Assembly: GCF_020166105.1 (NCBI RefSeq)
Contig: NZ_JAIUJY010000001.1
Span: 372,001-436,000 of the forward strand
Reading direction: 5' to 3'
Source of the DNA: Blastococcus sp. LR1
Lineage (GTDB): Bacteria; Actinomycetota; Actinomycetes; Mycobacteriales; Geodermatophilaceae
DNA length: 64,000 nt
The translations under genes were made by a program, and so were the position numbers. Below are positions 58,344-64,000 of the stretch, in pieces. The notes below the pieces were generated by a model. It ran no database searches. It saw only the letters and a list, made by a program, of their open reading frames with translations, and had not been told where the DNA came from. How positions within the stretch are numbered: the first letter of the stretch is position 1; each line of letters starts with the position of its first letter.

Positions 58344-61145
58344 ATGAGCGCACCGCAGCAGACGGGCGGCGACCCCGCCCGCGACGCAGGCCAGCCCCGC
58401 CCGGTCATCACCAGCGGGCTGCCGAGCCAGCTGATCGACACCGATCCCGACGAGACCCAGGAGTGGGTGGACTCCCTCGACGCCGTCATCGACCACGCCG
58501 GCCGCGAGCGCGCCCGCTACCTGATGCTGCGGATGCTCGAGCGCAGCCGCGAGCAGCAGGTCGGCGTCCCGTCGCTGCGCAGCACCGACTACATCAACAC
58601 CATCCCGCCGGACCGGGAGCCCTACTTCCCGGGCGACGAGCACGTCGAGCGCCGCATCCGCGCCTACATCCGGTGGAACGCCGCGATCATGGTGCACCGT
58701 GCGCAGCGCCCGGGCGTCGGCGTCGGCGGCCACATCTCGTCCTACGCGAGCTCCGCCTCGCTGTACGAGGTGGGCTTCAACCACTTCTTCCGCGGCAAGG
58801 ACCACCCCGGCGGCGGCGACCAGATCTGGTTCCAGGGGCACGCCTCCCCCGGCATCTACGCCCGCGCGTTCCTCGAGGGCCGGCTCACCGAGGACCAGCT
58901 CGACGGCTTCCGGCAGGAGGTCAGCCACCCCGCCGGCGGCCTGTCGTCCTACCCGCACCCGCGCCTGATGCCGGAGTTCTGGGAGTTCCCGACCGTCTCC
59001 ATGGGCTTGGGCCCCCTGAACGCGATCTACCAGGCCCGGTTCAACCGCTACCTGCACGGCCGCGGCATCAAGGACACCTCCGACCAGCACGTCTGGGCCT
59101 TCCTGGGCGACGGCGAGATGGACGAGCCCGAGTCGCTCGGCGCCATCGGCCTGGCCGCGCGCGAGGAGCTGGACAACCTCACCTTCGTCATCAACTGCAA
59201 CCTGCAGCGGCTCGACGGCCCGGTGCGCGGCAACGGCAAGGTCATCCAGGAGCTGGAGTCGTTCTTCCGCGGCGCCGGCTGGAACGTCATCAAGGTGATC
59301 TGGGGCCGCGGCTGGGACAAGCTGCTGGCCGCCGACCGCGACGGCGCGCTGGTGCACCTGATGAACCAGACGCCCGACGGCGACTACCAGACCTACAAGG
59401 CCGAGGACGGCGCCTTCGTCCGCGAGCACTTCTTCGGCCGCGACCCGCGCACCCGCAAGCTCGTGGAGCACATGAGCGACAAGGAGGTCTGGGACCTCGC
59501 CCGCGGTGGCCACGACTACCGCAAGGTCTACGCCGCCTACAAGGCCGCGATGGACCACAAGGGGCAGCCCACGGTCATCCTCGCCAAGACCATCAAGGGC
59601 TGGACGCTCGGCAGCCACTTCGAGGGCCGCAACTCCACGCACCAGATGAAGAAGCTGACCGCGGAGGACCTCGCCGGCTTCCGCGACCGCCTCTACCTGG
59701 ACATCCCCGACTCGGCGCTCGACAAGACCCTGCCGCCGTACTACAAGCCCGACCCCGACTCCGACGAGATGCAGTACATGCTCGAGCGGCGCCGGGCGCT
59801 GGGTGGCGCCGTGCCGCGCCGCCGGTCGGAGGCCAAGGCGCTCAAGGCGCCCGACGACAAGGCGCTGGAGGTCCTCCGCCGGGGCTCGGGCAAGCAGGAG
59901 GTGGCGACGACGATGGCGTTCGTCCGCCTGCTGAAGGAGCTGCTCAAGGACAAGGAGCTCGGCCCGCGTTTCGTGCCGATCATCCCGGACGAGGCCCGCA
60001 CGTTCGGGCTGGACAGCCTCTTCTCCAGCCACAAGATCTACAACCCGGCCGGCCAGCGCTACACCTCGGTCGACCGCGAGCTGATGCTGGCCTACAAGGA
60101 GTCCGAGCAGGGCGTGATCCTGCACGAGGGCATCAACGAGGCCGGCTCCACGGCGTCGTTCACCGCCGTCGGCACGTCGTACTCCACGCACGGCGAGCCG
60201 ATGATCCCGATCTACATCTTCTACTCGATGTTCGGGTTCCAGCGGACCGGTGACGGCTTCTGGGCGGCGGCCGACCAGATGACCCGCGGCTTCATCCTGG
60301 GTGCCACGGCCGGGCGGACGACGCTCAACGGCGAGGGGCTCCAGCACGAGGACGGTCACTCGCTGCTGCTCGCGCACACCAACCCCGCGGTGGTCTCCTA
60401 CGACCCGGCGTTCTCCTACGAGGTCGCCCACATCACCCGCGACGCGCTCGTGCGCATGTACGGCGACGACCCGGGCGCTCCGCTCGGTGGGCACCGCTCG
60501 CAGGACGTCATGTACTACCTGACCGTCTACAACGAGCCGTTCAGCCAGCCCGCCGAGCCCGAGGGCCTCGACGTCGCCAGCCTGCTGGCCGGCATGTACC
60601 GCTACGCCCCCGGCCAGGGCAGCGGCACCAAGGCGCAGATCCTGGCCTCCGGCGTCGCCGTGCCGTGGGCGCTGCGAGCGCAGGAGCTGCTGGCGAACGA
60701 CTGGGACGTCTCGGCCGACGTGTGGTCGGTGACCTCCTGGGGCGAGCTGCGCCGGCAGGCCGACGAGGTCACCGAGCACAACCTGCTGCACCCCGAGGAA
60801 GAGCCGCAGGTCCCGTTCGTGACCTCCCAGCTGAAGGACGCCGAGGGCCCGGTCGTCGCGGTCTCGGACTGGATGCGCGCCGTCCCGGACCTCATCGCGC
60901 CCTACGTGCCGGGTGGGATGTCGACGCTGGGCACCGACGGGTTCGGCCTCTCCGACACCCGCCCGGCGCTGCGCCGGCACTTCCACGTCGACGCCGAGTC
61001 GATCGTGGTGCGGACGCTGGCCTCGCTGGCCGACAAGGGCCAGGTCGACCGGAGCGTCGTCAAGCAGGCGGTGGAGAAGTACCAGGTCCGCGATGTGCAG
61101 GCCGCCCCGACCGAGGAGCGGAGCGACCCCTCCCCCGCGACCTGA
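58344..61145 (+). CDS. aceE: Pyruvate dehydrogenase E1 component (homodimeric)
   Basis: Thiamine-diphosphate enzyme that decarboxylates pyruvate and acetylates the lipoyl group of E2, feeding acetyl-CoA into the citrate cycle. 933 residues, the homodimeric type used by actinobacteria. The cofactor motif is [10 protein letters not shown] with [10 protein letters not shown] about 30 residues later. Further features are [19 protein letters not shown] and, in the C-terminal half, [19 protein letters not shown]. The E2 substrate needs lipoylation by LipA (4516). ATG at 58344. A perfect 17-bp hairpin follows the stop. Confidence 0.97.
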   Translation: MSAPQQTGGDPARDAGQPRPVITSGLPSQLIDTDPDETQEWVDSLDAVIDHAGRERARYLMLRMLERSREQQVGVPSLRSTDYINTIPPDREPYFPGDEHVERRIRAYIRWNAAIMVHRAQRPGVGVGGHISSYASSASLYEVGFNHFFRGKDHPGGGDQIWFQGHASPGIYARAFLEGRLTEDQLDGFRQEVSHPAGGLSSYPHPRLMPEFWEFPTVSMGLGPLNAIYQARFNRYLHGRGIKDTSDQHVWAFLGDGEMDEPESLGAIGLAAREELDNLTFVINCNLQRLDGPVRGNGKVIQELESFFRGAGWNVIKVIWGRGWDKLLAADRDGALVHLMNQTPDGDYQTYKAEDGAFVREHFFGRDPRTRKLVEHMSDKEVWDLARGGHDYRKVYAAYKAAMDHKGQPTVILAKTIKGWTLGSHFEGRNSTHQMKKLTAEDLAGFRDRLYLDIPDSALDKTLPPYYKPDPDSDEMQYMLERRRALGGAVPRRRSEAKALKAPDDKALEVLRRGSGKQEVATTMAFVRLLKELLKDKELGPRFVPIIPDEARTFGLDSLFSSHKIYNPAGQRYTSVDRELMLAYKESEQGVILHEGINEAGSTASFTAVGTSYSTHGEPMIPIYIFYSMFGFQRTGDGFWAAADQMTRGFILGATAGRTTLNGEGLQHEDGHSLLLAHTNPAVVSYDPAFSYEVAHITRDALVRMYGDDPGAPLGGHRSQDVMYYLTVYNEPFSQPAEPEGLDVASLLAGMYRYAPGQGSGTKAQILASGVAVPWALRAQELLANDWDVSADVWSVTSWGELRRQADEVTEHNLLHPEEEPQVPFVTSQLKDAEGPVVAVSDWMRAVPDLIAPYVPGGMSTLGTDGFGLSDTRPALRRHFHVDAESIVVRTLASLADKGQVDRSVVKQAVEKYQVRDVQAAPTEERSDPSPAT

Positions 61146-61161
61146 GGAAGGAACAGCAACA

Positions 61162-61198
61162 GGAGCCGGCGGCGCAGGACCCCTGCGCCGCCGGCTCC
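61162..61198. terminator. Perfect 17-bp hairpin after aceE
   Basis: GGAGCCGGCGGCGCAGG at 61162-61178 pairs perfectly with 61182-61198 around a 3-base loop. It lies between the convergent aceE and beta-glucosidase genes and can act in both directions. Confidence 0.85.
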
Positions 61199-61210
61199 CG
61201 CTCCTGCGAT

Positions 61211-62614
61211 CTAGCTGTCCGAGGCCTGCCGGTGGCGCCGGAGGATCTCCGCGTAGGTGCGCCCGCTGTCCTTGACGGTGCGTCGCTGGGTCGCGTAGTC
61301 GACGTGGATCAGCCCGAAGCGCTGCGCGTACCCCCGGGCCCACTCGTAGTTGTCCAGCAGGGACCAGGCGAAGTAGCCGCGGACGTCGGCGCCCGCTGCG
61401 ATCGCCGTGGTCACCGACTCGAGGTGCCGGAGCAGGTAGTCGGTGCGCTCGGGGTCGTGCACCGCGCCGTCGTCCGACACCTCGTCGTCCCACGCGGAGC
61501 CGTTCTCCGTCACCACCAGCGGGAGCCCGGGCGCATGGTCGCCGATCCAGAGCAGCAGGCGCGTGAAGGCCTCCGGGCTCACGCCCCAGCCCATGGTCGT
61601 GGTGGGCCCCTCGGGATCCAGCTCCACGACGTCCTCGGCGCCGATGAACGAGGTGGGCCTGCCGGCCGGCCGGGTGCCCACCTGCACCGTGGACTCGAAG
61701 TAGTAGTTGACGCCGAGCCAGTCCAGCGGGGCGGCGATGACCTCGAGATCGCCGTCCTGCACCGGCAGCGGCGCTCCGGCCGCGGCCAGGTCCGCCACGA
61801 CGTCCTCCGGATAGGCGCCCGTCACGACCGGTAGGAGGAACATCCGGTTCTGCTGGCCGTCGAGCCGGCGGGCGGCGTCGACGTCGGCGGGCCGGCCGGT
61901 CGCCGGGTGCATCGGCGTGAAGTTCAGCGTGATGCCGAGGGACTCGGTCCCCTTCTCCCGCAGGACGCGGGAGGCCAGGCCGTGGCCGAGGAGCAGGTGG
62001 TGGGTGGCGCGGGCGGCGGCGACGGCGTCGCGCTCCCCCGGCGCGTGCTGGCCCGACTGGTGACCGAGCAGCGCGCTGCACATGGGCTCGTTCAGCGTCG
62101 ACCAGTGCCGGACCCGGTCCCCCAGCGCGTCGTGCACCACGCCCGCGTAGTCGGCGAACCGGGCCGCGGTGTCCCGGTCGGTCCATCCGCCCCGGTCCTG
62201 CAGCGCCTGCGGGAGGTCCCAGTGGTACAGCGTGAGCCATGGGTCGACGCCGCTGTCGAGCAGCTCGTCGACCAGCCGGCGGTAGAAGTCCAGGCCGCGC
62301 TGCTCGACGCGACCGGCTCCCTCGGGCAGCACCCGGGTCCAGGCGACCGAGAACCGGTAGGCCGACAACCCGAGCTCGGCCATCAGCGCGACGTCCTCGC
62401 GGTAACGGGTGTAGTGCTCGGCGGCCACGTCGCCGGTGTGCCCCTGGAACGTGCGCCCGGGAGTGTGGCTGTAGGTGTCCCAGATCGACGGGCCGCGACC
62501 GTCGACGTCGACCGCCCCCTCGATCTGGTACGCGGCGGTGGCCGCGCCGAAGGTGAAACCGGGCGGAAAGGTGAGCCCGGAGGCCAGGTCGGGACGGGCG
62601 TCGGTCGTGGTCAT
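61211..62614 (-). CDS. GH1-family beta-glucosidase
   Basis: Retaining beta-glycosidase of 467 residues, likely hydrolysing cellobiose or other beta-glucosides in the cytosol. Acid/base Glu is in STLNEPMCS, nucleophile Glu in PLVVTENGSAW; sugar-binding AATAAYQIEGA near the N-terminus and FAWSLLDNYEWARGYAQRFG near the C-terminus are intact. There is no signal peptide. ATG at 62614 has GAGGAG about nine bases upstream. It lies downstream of the ATPase and permease of a sugar ABC transporter, so import and cleavage are coupled. Confidence 0.96.
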   Translation of the reverse strand: MTTTDARPDLASGLTFPPGFTFGAATAAYQIEGAVDVDGRGPSIWDTYSHTPGRTFQGHTGDVAAEHYTRYREDVALMAELGLSAYRFSVAWTRVLPEGAGRVEQRGLDFYRRLVDELLDSGVDPWLTLYHWDLPQALQDRGGWTDRDTAARFADYAGVVHDALGDRVRHWSTLNEPMCSALLGHQSGQHAPGERDAVAAARATHHLLLGHGLASRVLREKGTESLGITLNFTPMHPATGRPADVDAARRLDGQQNRMFLLPVVTGAYPEDVVADLAAAGAPLPVQDGDLEVIAAPLDWLGVNYYFESTVQVGTRPAGRPTSFIGAEDVVELDPEGPTTTMGWGVSPEAFTRLLLWIGDHAPGLPLVVTENGSAWDDEVSDDGAVHDPERTDYLLRHLESVTTAIAAGADVRGYFAWSLLDNYEWARGYAQRFGLIHVDYATQRRTVKDSGRTYAEILRRHRQASDS

Positions 62615-62671
62615 GTCAGGGGGCTCCTCGGAGGACGGGGATGGATCGGTGGCCTGCCTGCGGGTCGTTCA

Positions 62672-63766
<1,095 letters not shown>

Positions 63767-63863
63767 GGGTCGGGCCTCTTTCGGGAGGAAGGGAGGGAGG
63801 GGCTGCGGAGCTCAGGTCCGCGCTGGAGGACGGCGCCTCGCGGAGGGCCGCCGGGGCCGGTCG

Positions 63864-64000
63864 TCATCCCTTGACCGCGCCCTGCATGATCCCGCCGACG
63901 ATCTGCTTGCCGAGGATCGTGAAGACGACCAGCACGGGAAGGGTGCCGAGCAGGGTGCCGGCCATGATCACCGACTGCTGCGGCACGTAGCCCGAGCCGA
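63864..64000 (-). CDS. Carbohydrate ABC transporter permease, partial
   Basis: Only the C-terminal 44 or so residues are in the window, ending at the TGA 63864-63866. The visible sequence YVPQQSVIMAGTLLGTLPVL then VVFTILGKQIVGGIMQGAVK is the standard end of MalG/UgpE-type sugar permeases, with a last membrane span. The gene continues beyond the right edge. It precedes the ATPase and GH1 genes, so the operon order is permease, ATPase, beta-glucosidase; binding protein and second permease probably lie outside. Confidence 0.9.
   Translation of the reverse strand, partial: GSGYVPQQSVIMAGTLLGTLPVLVVFTILGKQIVGGIMQGAVKG

Noticed and set aside
58119..62240. Open frame of 1373 codons on the minus strand across aceE and the beta-glucosidase gene
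   Set aside because: It is antisense to aceE and out of frame with the GH1 gene. The product is a Val/Gly/Ala/Arg-rich sequence without domains, a usual effect of high third-position GC.

Overview
The window is a high-GC chromosomal segment of an actinobacterium. The gene content fits Geodermatophilaceae (Blastococcus/Geodermatophilus/Modestobacter type): many GTG starts, long antisense shadow ORFs, F420-linked enzymes, glnE, homodimeric aceE, a fused RNase H/phosphatase, and a monoderm Tad pilus locus without secretin. The family assignment is inference from gene content; no 16S rRNA gene is present. There is no prophage, insertion sequence, CRISPR array or classical defence system.

A conserved backbone runs through the window: lipA, DUF4191 and RDD membrane proteins, glnA, glnE, glnA2, panB, the RNase H-phosphatase/zinc-ribbon/Nif3 trio, tRNA-Val, an AhpE-like peroxiredoxin, DUF3052 and aceE. 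From memory this order resembles the Mycobacterium tuberculosis Rv2218-Rv2241 stretch. Lineage-specific blocks are interleaved. At 1-4432 are a GGDEF-EAL protein cut by the left edge, a luciferase-like F420 oxidoreductase and a proline-punctuated helical repeat membrane protein. At 9144-17702 are a lipoprotein, an SPFH protein, DUF1353, Pr6Pr, an SDR, an iron-containing redox enzyme, a BASS transporter, a soluble GAF-GAF chemoreceptor and a CDGSH protein. At 26418-33242 are a BtuF-like domain, F420:NADPH oxidoreductase, a diguanylate cyclase, an M24 peptidase, ChaB and several small proteins. At 33308-41032 is a complete Tad pilus operon (cpaA, flp, tadE, tadG-like, cpaB, tadZ, tadA, tadB, tadC). 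It is followed by the RNase P RNA gene and a second GGDEF-EAL protein. At 49157-56808 are FUSC, three alpha/beta hydrolases, a WS/DGAT acyltransferase and an epimerase. At 61211-64000 is a beta-glucoside uptake and hydrolysis operon cut by the right edge.

Functionally, glnA, glnA2, an amidotransferase and glnE form a nitrogen assimilation module. Only the first synthetase keeps the tyrosine that GlnE modifies, and both synthetase genes carry a GTNAC-n6-GAAAC element that resembles a GlnR half-site. Three cyclic-di-GMP enzymes, a chemoreceptor and the Tad pili suggest a surface-behaviour theme.

The most interesting non-coding signals are four. One is a dispersed intergenic repeat with four copies in both orientations. 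One is a strong hairpin between the flp pilin and the rest of the Tad operon. One is a 71-base nested palindrome behind glnA2. The last is a tRNA-like T-arm remnant in a 571-base gene-free gap. I did not find a clearly new defence or mobile system.
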